Source: Saprospiraceae bacterium (lineage in GTDB: Bacteria; Bacteroidota; Bacteroidia; Chitinophagales; Saprospiraceae). Taken from it: a DNA stretch of 64,000 nucleotides. Below, piece by piece: positions 16,268-25,136 of this stretch. Each line of letters begins with the position of its first letter. Position 1 is the first letter of the stretch. The stretch spans positions 1 to 64,000 of the forward strand of contig JANQPA010000037.1 of the NCBI GenBank assembly GCA_028285545.1. The letters run 5' to 3'. The notes under the pieces were generated by a model. The model was given only the letters and a program-made list of their open reading frames with translations. It was not told the origin of the DNA and made no database searches. The position numbers were made by a program, and so were the translations under genes.

Positions 16268-16651
16268 TTTTGGATAAATTTCTGTAAATCAGTTTTTTGT
16301 GTAAAAATTACATTTTATTTTTATAAGAAAAAAATGTTTTTGGTGTCAAAAGTCATTGTTGGCTATCAGATCTATTTTGTAATATTGCCCAGGCTTAATT
16401 AAATGAAATGACAAAAGAAATACATTAAATTTGTATTGCAGATTTAAAACTTTTATTTAATTTAGCCTACCAAAAAAAAATTTTTATCTGTATCCTAACC
16501 TTTGTATAGAACAATCAACCAATGTTCTATTCCTAAAACCATACTCCAAGCCAAAGGACAACCTGGCCCTTAACCATCTTATAAAACCAATATTGGATTC
16601 AAAAGTGAATCCACTGGTATAGATGTGTATAACAACCAAAATTAGTAATTT
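16268..16651 (+). promoter_or_regulatory. Leader and promoter region of the susCDE operon
   Basis: These 384 AT-rich bases lie before susC. They contain TAAATTTG at 16426-16433, matching the Bacteroidota -7 consensus TAnnTTTG but without a TTG at the proper distance, and TAACCTTTG at 16496-16504, one base off consensus. No open frame is seen. A promoter is expected here but not pinned. Confidence 0.4.
16506..16530. promoter_or_regulatory. Perfect 8-bp dyad upstream of susC
   Basis: ATAGAACA at 16506-16513 is the exact reverse complement of TGTTCTAT at 16523-16530, with a 9-base spacer. It lies just after the -7-like TAACCTTTG and 122 bases before the susC ATG, as expected for an operator or a leader hairpin. 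It could be a chance occurrence. Confidence 0.4.
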
Positions 16652-19627
16652 ATGAAACTTATAGTCAATTACTACTCAAAGGCTATCGTCTTTGTAGTGG
16701 CACTGCTTTTGTGTAATGTAACCATTGCGCAGAGGACTATTACCGGCACAATTACAGATGCCGAAAATGGCGAACCGCTGATTGGTGCCAACATTCTGAT
16801 TGTTGGAACAAGCACCGGAACCGTCACCGATTTTGACGGGAAATATTCCCTAGACCTTACAGATGGAGCTACTCAGCTCGAATTTTCTTATACTGGATAT
16901 TCCGCACAAACGATTACAATCGGAGCTTCTGATATTATTGACGTTCAAATGTCAGCAGGGGAGCTGCTGGACGAAATTGTCGTTATTGGTTATGGTACTG
17001 TAAAAAAGGACGATGCCACAGGATCAGTCCTGGCCGTAAGCGATGAGGATTTCAACAAAGGAGCCTTAGTTTCTGGTGAAAATCTATTAACTGGTAAGGT
17101 AGCCGGTGTTCAAATCACTCCTAGTGCTACCCCTGGTGGTGGAGCATCCATTCGTATTCGTGGTGGTACTTCTATCAATGCCAGTAATGATCCTTTATAT
17201 GTTATTGATGGTGTACCCATCGGAAATGGCGGAAACCTTGCCTTCTATGTAAACCCAAGTGACATTGAAACTTTTACGGTTTTAAAAGATGCTTCTGCGA
17301 CTGCCATTTATGGTTCTCGTGGTGCCAATGGGGTAATCATGATCACCACCAAAAGAGGTAAAAAAGGAAGCAAACCTCGCTTTTCTTTTAATGCCTTTAA
17401 TTCTTTAGCCTATTTACCTGGCGATTTACCAGTTTTCACAGCTGATGAATTTAGAAATGTGGTTACCTTTAAAAGACCTGATCGCTTGGAAGATGTAGGT
17501 CCGGAAAGAACGGATTGGCTAGATGAAGTCACCCAAACTGCTTATGGTCAAAGTTATGATATGAGTGTGACTGGTGGTGGTGAAAATGTAGGCTATCGTG
17601 TTTCTGCTAATTATCAGAACATTGAGGGTATTGTAAGACCATACAAAGCAGAAAGAATTGGTTTAAGCCTTGCATTTGACCTTTCTATTATGGATGATCA
17701 ATTGAACATCAGCACCAATTTGAAGGGTAACTTCAATAAAAGAAACAATGACTTGGGGGCCATTGGTTCTGCCTGGGCATTTGACCCGACTCAGCCTGTT
17801 AATGACCTCAACAATGTGGCTTATGGTGGCTATTTCGAATATGGAGTGGCACTTTCTCCCAGAAACCCTGTTTCAAGAATCGAACAAGAAGAAAACATCT
17901 TTGAAGAGTTTGGTAGCATTGGAAATTTGGAATTTGACTTTAGTCCCAATATTCTACCTGGATTTAGTGCAAAATTGAATCTAGGTTATGATATTGATAA
18001 TAACGATAATAAAGCCTTTTCTCCTACTACGGTAACTAGGCCACCAACCAATGACCGTTTTGGAGACATTAATATTTCTAATGGAAAAAATATTAATCTC
18101 TTGTTAGATGCTTATCTTACCTATGATTTTGATCTGGGAGTAGAGAATACTTTTCAGGTAATGGGAGGATACTCTTATCAAGACTTTACCTTTAGCGGAA
18201 ATTCCATTAATGCCTGGGATATCGATACTGATATCTTTGGTTTTAACAGCCTCAGCCCTGCCACCGAATTTATCTCAACCAGAGGAATTACCGATAATCG
18301 TCTGATCAGTTTCTTTGGACGTTTGAACTATACATTTAAAGACAAATATTTAATAACTGCAACCGTTCGTAGAGATGGATCTTCCAGATTTGGACCTTCT
18401 AATCGTTGGGGTACCTTCCCTTCTGCAGCTCTTGGATGGAGAATACTCCAAGAACCATTTGCAGCTGGATTGGCCGGAATATTTTCTGATCTGAAATTGA
18501 GATTTGGTTATGGGGTTACAGGTAACCAGGAGATTGGAGATTTCCGTTTCTTGCCGACTTACTCCTTGTCAGATTCAAGAGCTCGATTCCAATTTGGCGA
18601 TCAGTTTGTTTCTACTCTTCGTCCTAATGGTTATGATGCAGGTCTAAAATGGGAGGAAACTACTTCTTATAACATTGGTTTGGACTTTGGATTTTCCAAT
18701 GGTCGTATTAATGGTACCATCGAGTATTACCTGAAAAATACGAATGATTTACTGTTTACTGTAAATGTACCTGCCGGAACAAACCTAACAGATCAAGTCC
18801 TAACCAACATTGGAGAACTGGAAAACAGCGGAGTAGAATTAACCCTGAATGCTGCGGTATTAACTACTCCTAACCTTAGCTGGGATCTATCCTTTAACGG
18901 TGCCTATAATAATAATGAAATCAAAGTTCTGGATGGCGAAGGTAGTGGTGGTATCCAAACAGGAGGTATCTCTGGTGGGGTAGGAAGTAATGTGCAGTTA
19001 CTTCAGGTGGGAGCACCCGTAAATTCTTTTTATTTATTTGAACAGAAATACAACACTAATGGAAGCCCATTAATTGATGGTGTTGATCATAATGAAGACG
19101 GTACCATTGATAATGCCGATATGTATGTTGACCAAAATGGCGATGGAATGGTAAATGATCAGGATAGAAGATTGATCGAACAGCCAGCTCCTGACTTTTT
19201 GTTTGGTCTGACTTCTAATTTGCGCTATAAAAACTTCGATCTGGCCTTTACCGTTCGTGCTAACCTGGGCAACTATATGTATAATAACAATGCCTCAAAT
19301 CGCGGACACTTTTCTTTATTGGCAGATCGTGAAGATTACTTGAATAACTTACACTACTCAGCGTTATTGTCCAATTTTAATACGCCACAATACTTCACCG
19401 ATTATTACCTTGAAGATGCTTCTTTCCTAAGAATGGATAACATTACTCTAGGCTATAATTTCACCAATTTACCAGGGGGAATGAGTCTTAGATTATATGG
19501 AACAGCGGAAAATGTATTCGTTTTGACAGAATACTCCGGCCTGGATCCTGAAATTGGAAGTGGAATCGATAACAGTCCTTTCCCAAGGCAGAAGAGGTTT
19601 GTATTCGGAGCAAGTATTGGGTTTTAA
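16652..19627 (+). CDS. SusC/RagA-type TonB-linked outer membrane transporter
   Basis: This 991-residue outer-membrane beta-barrel imports oligosaccharides with TonB energy, together with its SusD lid. A signal peptide ends near TIAQ. A carboxypeptidase-regulatory-like domain follows (RTITGTITDAENGEPLIGAN...DFDGKYSL), then the TonB-box region and plug (LDEIVVIGYGTVKK, IRIRGGTSINASNDPLYVIDG, ATAIYGSRGANGVIMI), then the barrel to the C-terminal FVFGASIGF strand. The length is normal. susD starts 31 bases downstream, so they form one operon. With GH53 upstream, the cargo is inferred to be galactan-derived oligosaccharides. Confidence 0.95.
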   Translation: MKLIVNYYSKAIVFVVALLLCNVTIAQRTITGTITDAENGEPLIGANILIVGTSTGTVTDFDGKYSLDLTDGATQLEFSYTGYSAQTITIGASDIIDVQMSAGELLDEIVVIGYGTVKKDDATGSVLAVSDEDFNKGALVSGENLLTGKVAGVQITPSATPGGGASIRIRGGTSINASNDPLYVIDGVPIGNGGNLAFYVNPSDIETFTVLKDASATAIYGSRGANGVIMITTKRGKKGSKPRFSFNAFNSLAYLPGDLPVFTADEFRNVVTFKRPDRLEDVGPERTDWLDEVTQTAYGQSYDMSVTGGGENVGYRVSANYQNIEGIVRPYKAERIGLSLAFDLSIMDDQLNISTNLKGNFNKRNNDLGAIGSAWAFDPTQPVNDLNNVAYGGYFEYGVALSPRNPVSRIEQEENIFEEFGSIGNLEFDFSPNILPGFSAKLNLGYDIDNNDNKAFSPTTVTRPPTNDRFGDINISNGKNINLLLDAYLTYDFDLGVENTFQVMGGYSYQDFTFSGNSINAWDIDTDIFGFNSLSPATEFISTRGITDNRLISFFGRLNYTFKDKYLITATVRRDGSSRFGPSNRWGTFPSAALGWRILQEPFAAGLAGIFSDLKLRFGYGVTGNQEIGDFRFLPTYSLSDSRARFQFGDQFVSTLRPNGYDAGLKWEETTSYNIGLDFGFSNGRINGTIEYYLKNTNDLLFTVNVPAGTNLTDQVLTNIGELENSGVELTLNAAVLTTPNLSWDLSFNGAYNNNEIKVLDGEGSGGIQTGGISGGVGSNVQLLQVGAPVNSFYLFEQKYNTNGSPLIDGVDHNEDGTIDNADMYVDQNGDGMVNDQDRRLIEQPAPDFLFGLTSNLRYKNFDLAFTVRANLGNYMYNNNASNRGHFSLLADREDYLNNLHYSALLSNFNTPQYFTDYYLEDASFLRMDNITLGYNFTNLPGGMSLRLYGTAENVFVLTEYSGLDPEIGSGIDNSPFPRQKRFVFGASIGF

Positions 19628-19658
19628 GCTCTATTAAAATTGAAATAAAAAATAAGTT

Positions 19659-21236
19659 ATGAAAAAGATATTTAATGTTGCATTGGTTTTTTTATTAATT
19701 GCTGTTACAGCTTGTACAGATTTAGATCTGAAGCCAAAAACAACGTCCACTGCCGATGTACTCTTTACTGATGAAGCTTCTTACCGAAGATTTATCGCTA
19801 GAGTGTATGCGGGTTTGGCGGTTACTGGTCAGCAAGGACCTGCCGGTCAGGCCGATATTTCCAGCCTGGATGAAGGTTTTTCTAACTACCTTCGTCAATA
19901 CTGGCAATTACAAGAACTTCCTACAGATGAGGCAGTTATTTCCTGGGGAGATGATGGACTTCAGCCTTTGAATGTCCAGACCTGGGATAGCCAAAATCAA
20001 TTTGTAAATGCCATTTACTACCGAATCTTCTTCCAGGTATCTATGGCCAATGAGTTTTTGAGAGAGTCCACTTCTGCCAAACTGGATGAAAGAGGAATCA
20101 GAGCGGGTATCCGTGGAGAAATTGATCGATACAGAGCAGAAGCCAGATTTTTAAGAGCTTTGAGCTACTGGCATGGAATTGATTTGTTTGGAGATATTCC
20201 TTTCTATACTGAAGAAGCTGAAATTGGTTCTGCTGCTCCAGAGCAAATTGCTCGCGCAACGGTATATGATTTTATCGTTGGTGAATTGTCTGCAATAGAA
20301 TCCTTATTAGCGGCCCCGGGGGAAAATGAATATGGTCGTGTAGATCAGGCTGCTTTATGGATGCTTCAGGCTAAATTATACCTTAATTCTCAAGTATATA
20401 CTGGGATAGATCGTAACACAGAAGCAATTACCGCTTTGAATAAAATATTTGATTCCAATGAATATAGCCTAACGGATAATTATGAGCATTTGTTTATGAC
20501 TGATAATCATACTTCGAGTGAACTTATCTGGTCTATTCCATTTGATGGAGAAAGTACGCAAACCTGGGGAGGTATGACCTTTTTGACGCATGCCCCAGTA
20601 GGTGGTACGATGGATGCTGCAGAATTTGGAATTAATGGTGGATGGAGTGGTTTGAGAACCAGAAGTTCACTAGTAGATAGATTCCCAGATGAAACCGGTG
20701 ATTTGGATTCTCGTGCTTTATTCTGGACAGATGGACAGACCAAGGAAATTTCATCTCTAACTACTTTTGGTGATGGTTATGCCATAACCAAATACAGAAA
20801 TGTTTCCTCTGATGGTATTCCCGGATCTGATTTAGATCATATTGATACTGACTATCCTATGTTCCGTTTGGCAGATGCTTATTTGATGTATGCTGAGGCG
20901 GTTCTTAGAGGAGGTACGGGTGGCGATGCTGCTACTGCTCTTGACTATGTTAATACTGTCAGAAGAAGAGCTTATAGAGGGGCTACTACAGGAGACATCA
21001 CTCAGGGGGATTTGACGCTGGACTTCCTTTTAGATGAGAGATCAAGAGAATTGTATTGGGAAGCTACCAGAAGAACAGACCTTATTCGTTTTAACCAGTT
21101 TACTGATAATGGTGTTTGGCCTTGGAAAGGGAATGTAGCGGAAGGAAAAACAACGGAATCCTTCAGAAATTTGTTGCCTATTCCTGCAAATGAGCTGATG
21201 GCGAACCCTAATCTGAGCCAAAATCAGGGCTATTAA
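19659..21236 (+). CDS. SusD/RagB family glycan-binding outer-membrane lipoprotein
   Basis: This 525-residue surface lipoprotein acts as the lid and ligand-binding partner of the adjacent SusC. The lipoprotein signal MKKIFNVALVFLLIAVTAC places the acylated Cys at residue 19. The N-terminal SusD-like domain (LDLKPKTTSTADVLFTDE, YRAEARFLRALSYW, DLFGDIPFY) is followed by the RagB/SusD C-terminal part (YPMFRLADAYLMYAEAVLRG, DFLLDERSRELYWEATRR, LLPIPANEL). All regions expected of the family are complete. A hairpin follows the stop codon before the susE-like gene. Confidence 0.95.
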   Translation: MKKIFNVALVFLLIAVTACTDLDLKPKTTSTADVLFTDEASYRRFIARVYAGLAVTGQQGPAGQADISSLDEGFSNYLRQYWQLQELPTDEAVISWGDDGLQPLNVQTWDSQNQFVNAIYYRIFFQVSMANEFLRESTSAKLDERGIRAGIRGEIDRYRAEARFLRALSYWHGIDLFGDIPFYTEEAEIGSAAPEQIARATVYDFIVGELSAIESLLAAPGENEYGRVDQAALWMLQAKLYLNSQVYTGIDRNTEAITALNKIFDSNEYSLTDNYEHLFMTDNHTSSELIWSIPFDGESTQTWGGMTFLTHAPVGGTMDAAEFGINGGWSGLRTRSSLVDRFPDETGDLDSRALFWTDGQTKEISSLTTFGDGYAITKYRNVSSDGIPGSDLDHIDTDYPMFRLADAYLMYAEAVLRGGTGGDAATALDYVNTVRRRAYRGATTGDITQGDLTLDFLLDERSRELYWEATRRTDLIRFNQFTDNGVWPWKGNVAEGKTTESFRNLLPIPANELMANPNLSQNQGY

Positions 21237-21246
21237 TTGAAATTCG

Positions 21247-21275
21247 AAGAGATTCAGTGAAAAACTGATTCTCTT
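21247..21275 (+). terminator. Intercistronic hairpin between susD and susE-like genes
   Basis: AAGAGATTCAGT pairs with ACTGATTCTCTT (one mismatch) around a GAAAA loop, followed only by a short T-rich stretch. It is probably an attenuator or RNA-stability element that lowers downstream expression and not a full terminator. Confidence 0.45.
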
Positions 21276-21319
21276 TGATAGTAACCAATTTAAAATTCAA
21301 TTTCTAATTATATAGAAAC

Positions 21320-23200
21320 ATGAAAAGTTTAAAATTATTATTTGCATTCATCATATTGGCATCGCTCTTTTCCTGCGATGATCCATTGGATTTCGATACC
21401 CTGGCGGCTACGGATTTCCCTCCGGGTATTTTAGAGATCAAACCTGGTGGAAAGCAGCTTGTTGGTGATTTCGACATCTCTGTTAAATTTGCTGATGGCT
21501 CTGTTTCTCCACTTCAATCTGCTACCGTTTCTCTTAGTGAGGTAGGTGGAGCTCAACTAGTTACTAAAACGGAATCCTTATCTGGAACTTCCGGGGAAGT
21601 AGTCATTTCCGGAAGTGAATTTAATGCTGCTGACCTTCCTGTTGGTAACAAATATGTGATTAATATTAGTGTGACCGATTCTAAGAATCAAACCACTAAC
21701 GTAACTTCAGAGTTTGAAATTTCCTTACTTCCCTTTGATGCTAACCATGAAGAAATGTACCTGTCAGGGCCATTTAATGGTTGGGGGTCGACCGAAATGG
21801 AATTAGTAGCGGATAATATCTGGGAACTAAAAGAAGTCGACTTATTAGGAGATGCCTGGAAAATTAAAAACACACCGGATTTTTCTGATGAAGACTGGGG
21901 AGACCCAGAATGTACCGGAAAAGTAATTAGTAATTTAGATCCTAATAAACCAGATGAAACTAACTCCGGTACTACCTGTGTAGGAGGAGGCTTGATCAAC
22001 TTCCGCTTTAATGATAAAACCTTAACTTACTCTTGGGAGTCTGCTGTAACCTTTGAAAGCAATGCTTCCGGAATGTACTTATTGGGTGAGTTTAATAACT
22101 TCGAAGGAGAGGATTATGCATTCACTCAAACAGCCGATTATACCTGGGAATTAAAAGAAGTAGAATTAGAGAATGGCGTTGAGTTTAAATTCGCTGAAAG
22201 CCCTGATTTTATGGGTAAAAACTGGGGTGATGCTGACGGTGATGGCCGTGCAGAAGAGTTCGGTCCAAATATCGAATTTAAAGAACAAACGGCCTTTTAT
22301 GATATCACCTTCAATGATCGTACCCTGGTGTATGATATCGAATTTGTGAGATTTCCTTCCATAGGTATCATCGGAGATGCCACACCTGGAGGTTGGGATT
22401 CGGATACAGATCTTACCGATAATGGCGATGGTACCTTTAGCTTATTAATTTCTTTAACAGATGGTCTGGTGAAATTCCGTGCCAATGACAATTGGGATGT
22501 CAACTGGGGTGGTGCTACCGGTACAGAAACAGACTTCCCTTCAGGGGTAGCTGTATTTAATTCTGAATTTAATATTCCGGTTGTAGCAGGTACTTACAAA
22601 GTAACCTTTAATCCAACTACTCTAGAGTATAGTTTCGAACCTGGAATTGAATCTATCGGAATCATTGGTGATGCTACTCCTAATGGCTGGGATTCGGACA
22701 TAGATATGATCGATAATAAGGATGGTACTTATTCCCTTGTTATTGGTCTAACAAAAGGGGTGATAAAATTTAGAGCTAATGATGATTGGCCAGATAATTG
22801 GGGAGGTAAAGATGCAGCTTCTACAGGTATGACAGTATATGGATCACCGGATAATATTGATGTCGAAGCAGGTCTTTACCTGATTACTTTCACTCCTGCT
22901 ACCGGCGCAGTTACTTTTGAGCAAGCTTCCATTGGAATTATTGGTGATGCAACCCCAACGGGTTGGGACTCTGATACCGATTTGGTGCCTACGGGTGTTA
23001 CGGGTGAACTTTCTGTAACCATTGATTTGGTTGACGGTGGTGCCAAATTTAGAGTGAATGACGATTGGCCATATAATTGGGGAGGAACGGCATTTCCTTC
23101 CGGTACGGCTGTATTCAATTCTTCTGATAATATCCCTGTTACAGCAGGTACTTATACTGTTAAATTGAATGTAAATACCCTGACTTATTCTTTTGAGTAG
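21320..23200 (+). CDS. SusE/SusF-like glycan-binding lipoprotein with five repeat domains
   Basis: This 626-residue outer-membrane lipoprotein has its signal and lipobox at MKSLKLLFAFIILASLFSC. Residues about 25-135 are an Ig-like SusE N-terminal domain. Five carbohydrate-binding-type modules follow at about 140, 250, 345, 445 and 535. The first two read MYLSGPFNGWG and MYLLGEFNNFEG with a later W-G-D. The last three are close copies beginning IGIIGDATPxGWDSD and containing FRANDxWxxNWGG. Tryptophans in these positions bind sugar in SusE/SusF. Five modules is more than the two or three of Bacteroides SusE/SusF. It is the last gene of the operon and ends before a strong bidirectional terminator. 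Confidence 0.85.
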   Translation: MKSLKLLFAFIILASLFSCDDPLDFDTLAATDFPPGILEIKPGGKQLVGDFDISVKFADGSVSPLQSATVSLSEVGGAQLVTKTESLSGTSGEVVISGSEFNAADLPVGNKYVINISVTDSKNQTTNVTSEFEISLLPFDANHEEMYLSGPFNGWGSTEMELVADNIWELKEVDLLGDAWKIKNTPDFSDEDWGDPECTGKVISNLDPNKPDETNSGTTCVGGGLINFRFNDKTLTYSWESAVTFESNASGMYLLGEFNNFEGEDYAFTQTADYTWELKEVELENGVEFKFAESPDFMGKNWGDADGDGRAEEFGPNIEFKEQTAFYDITFNDRTLVYDIEFVRFPSIGIIGDATPGGWDSDTDLTDNGDGTFSLLISLTDGLVKFRANDNWDVNWGGATGTETDFPSGVAVFNSEFNIPVVAGTYKVTFNPTTLEYSFEPGIESIGIIGDATPNGWDSDIDMIDNKDGTYSLVIGLTKGVIKFRANDDWPDNWGGKDAASTGMTVYGSPDNIDVEAGLYLITFTPATGAVTFEQASIGIIGDATPTGWDSDTDLVPTGVTGELSVTIDLVDGGAKFRVNDDWPYNWGGTAFPSGTAVFNSSDNIPVTAGTYTVKLNVNTLTYSFE

Positions 23201-23221
23201 TAATTATCTTTTTAGATAAAA

Positions 23222-23256
23222 AAAGGGATCGTTGCTTGGCGGCGATCCTTTTTTTT
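23222..23256. terminator. Bidirectional intrinsic terminator
   Basis: GGATCG pairs with CGATCC, flanked by an A-run on the left and eight T on the right, so it works in both directions. It sits between the convergent susE-like and FG-GAP genes. Confidence 0.85.
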
Positions 23257-24991
23257 ATTTCAGAATAACTTTTTTAGACAAATGGAAGTCCTTGCCGCTT
23301 AACACCAACTGATATATTCCTTTAGCTGGTAAATTTTCTAATTGGAAAGAATTTTTTCCAGTCAGGCCTTTATTTTGAAGCTGATGTCGTACCAATTTAC
23401 CTCGAACATCATACAAAAACCAGTTATAATCAGCACTTTGCTCTAACTGAAAACTAACATTTATGAAATTGGATGCTGGGTTGGGGAAAACCTTAAACCG
23501 AAATTGGTTGAGTAATTGATCTTCTGCCGAGGTTACGGTTTGTTCTAACAAAACAGGAGTTTCTCCTTCGACAATTTTGTAGTAGTGATTGCTTGAAAGG
23601 GCATCAAATTCCTGGCTAATTCCCTGGGGCCAGTAGATTTTGCCAGATTTTATGTTTTTGGCCTGGCCTAAGCCAAAATGAATAACCAAAGAATTCATGG
23701 AAGCATATCCACTTCCGGCATTCACCTCATCGATGTGCAATTGACCAAATTCGTCAATAATTTCTATGCGAGCCCCAATTGCGGCACGGTTACTTTTGAC
23801 TCCTTCTAATTTTATACCTATCCAGTTTCCTTGCTCATTTTGATTGGCAAATAATTGAAAATGATCTGAACTGCCGGCATTGGCCAAAGCAATATCTACA
23901 AAACCATCTTTATTTATATCCGCAATAGCACTTCCATATCCTGCCTGCATACTCGCCACTTCCAATTCAGAAAACATCATCTGAAAAGTGCTGTCGCCCA
24001 TATTTTTATATAAAACATTGGGATAAGGTGAAAAATAGGAGTCATTGGTCACATAGATATCTCTTTTTCCGTCATTATTAAAATCAAGAAAATTGGTACC
24101 CCATCCCATTCCATAATCTTCGATTTTAGCAATTGCTGACCCATCCTTAAAAGTACCATCTCCATTATTAAGATAAAGTACATTTTCATACAGATTGGTA
24201 ACATACAAATCCAACCAACCATCGTTATTCACATCCCCTACATCCACACCCATCCCGAAACCATCATAATCGACCCCTGCCGCCTCGCTGACATCTACAA
24301 AATTACCGCCTCCCGTATTTTTATATAAAATAAATGGCTGACCGTCATGAATGAGATACAGATCAGGATCTCTATCATTATCGTAGTCAAAAAACACAGC
24401 CCCCATGGCATTATCGGTTGACTTTGCTCCGGTTTGGTCTATGGCATTGGTAAAACTATTATCTTTCCGATTAAGAAATAGTTTGTTTTCTTCTCTAAAA
24501 TTGGCCACATATAGGTCGATCCATCCATCCTGATTGACATCGGCAGCATTTACCGAAAAAGTTTTGCCAGGATTGTAAATGCGTCCCCACCTACTGATAT
24601 CCTCAAAGGTGCCATCCCCCTTATTAAGGTAGAGGACATCATTTTCATCAAAATTGCCCACATATAAGTCTAGAAAATTATCATTATTGATGTCCATCCA
24701 GATACTGGTACGGGAACTGCCATCATAATCAACTCCAGCCAAATGAGCTACATTAACAAAGCTCTGACCATCAATATTCTGGAATAATTTGTTGTGTCCG
24801 TCCCGAACGGAAATGTAAAGATCCTCATCTCCGTCATTGTCATAATCCCCAAAAGCCACTCCAATATTTTCACCGCTAACATCAATACCAGCAGATTTTG
24901 AAATGTCCTTGTAATTTTGTTGTGCAATTAATAGAGAAGGAAGACAAGATAAGTGTAGTATTAAAAAAAGGACCCCTAATTTTTTTTTCAT
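23255..24991 (-). CDS. Secreted FG-GAP/VCBS beta-propeller protein with ASPIC/UnbV and T9SS domains
   Basis: This is a 578-residue extracellular protein. I start at the ATG at 24991, which opens directly into a signal peptide (MKKKLGVLFLILHLSCLPSLLIAQQ); a longer frame upstream adds an unlikely 49 residues. About ten VCBS/FG-GAP repeats follow, each with a Ca-binding-like DxDxDGxxD loop (GDYDNDGDEDLYI, ADVNQDGWIDLYV, GDVNNDGWLDLYV). An ASPIC/UnbV domain (GARIEIIDEFGQ, NAGSGYASMNS) comes next. The last 80 residues are a type A T9SS sorting domain (VFPNPASNFINV, GIYQLVLSG...KKVILK). The function is unknown, presumably adhesion or binding at the surface. Confidence 0.9.
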   Translation of the reverse strand: MKKKLGVLFLILHLSCLPSLLIAQQNYKDISKSAGIDVSGENIGVAFGDYDNDGDEDLYISVRDGHNKLFQNIDGQSFVNVAHLAGVDYDGSSRTSIWMDINNDNFLDLYVGNFDENDVLYLNKGDGTFEDISRWGRIYNPGKTFSVNAADVNQDGWIDLYVANFREENKLFLNRKDNSFTNAIDQTGAKSTDNAMGAVFFDYDNDRDPDLYLIHDGQPFILYKNTGGGNFVDVSEAAGVDYDGFGMGVDVGDVNNDGWLDLYVTNLYENVLYLNNGDGTFKDGSAIAKIEDYGMGWGTNFLDFNNDGKRDIYVTNDSYFSPYPNVLYKNMGDSTFQMMFSELEVASMQAGYGSAIADINKDGFVDIALANAGSSDHFQLFANQNEQGNWIGIKLEGVKSNRAAIGARIEIIDEFGQLHIDEVNAGSGYASMNSLVIHFGLGQAKNIKSGKIYWPQGISQEFDALSSNHYYKIVEGETPVLLEQTVTSAEDQLLNQFRFKVFPNPASNFINVSFQLEQSADYNWFLYDVRGKLVRHQLQNKGLTGKNSFQLENLPAKGIYQLVLSGKDFHLSKKVILK

Positions 24992-25136
24992 AAAACAAAC
25001 TTCATTTTCCATCAAATAGACTAAATTCATTAGTCTTTTTCCATAATCAAAGATAATGATAATTCGTCCTTTGACATTGCTTAATTTTGATTCTCTTGAT
25101 AAAATTTTGATTGCTAAACCATAAAAAACATCAAGC

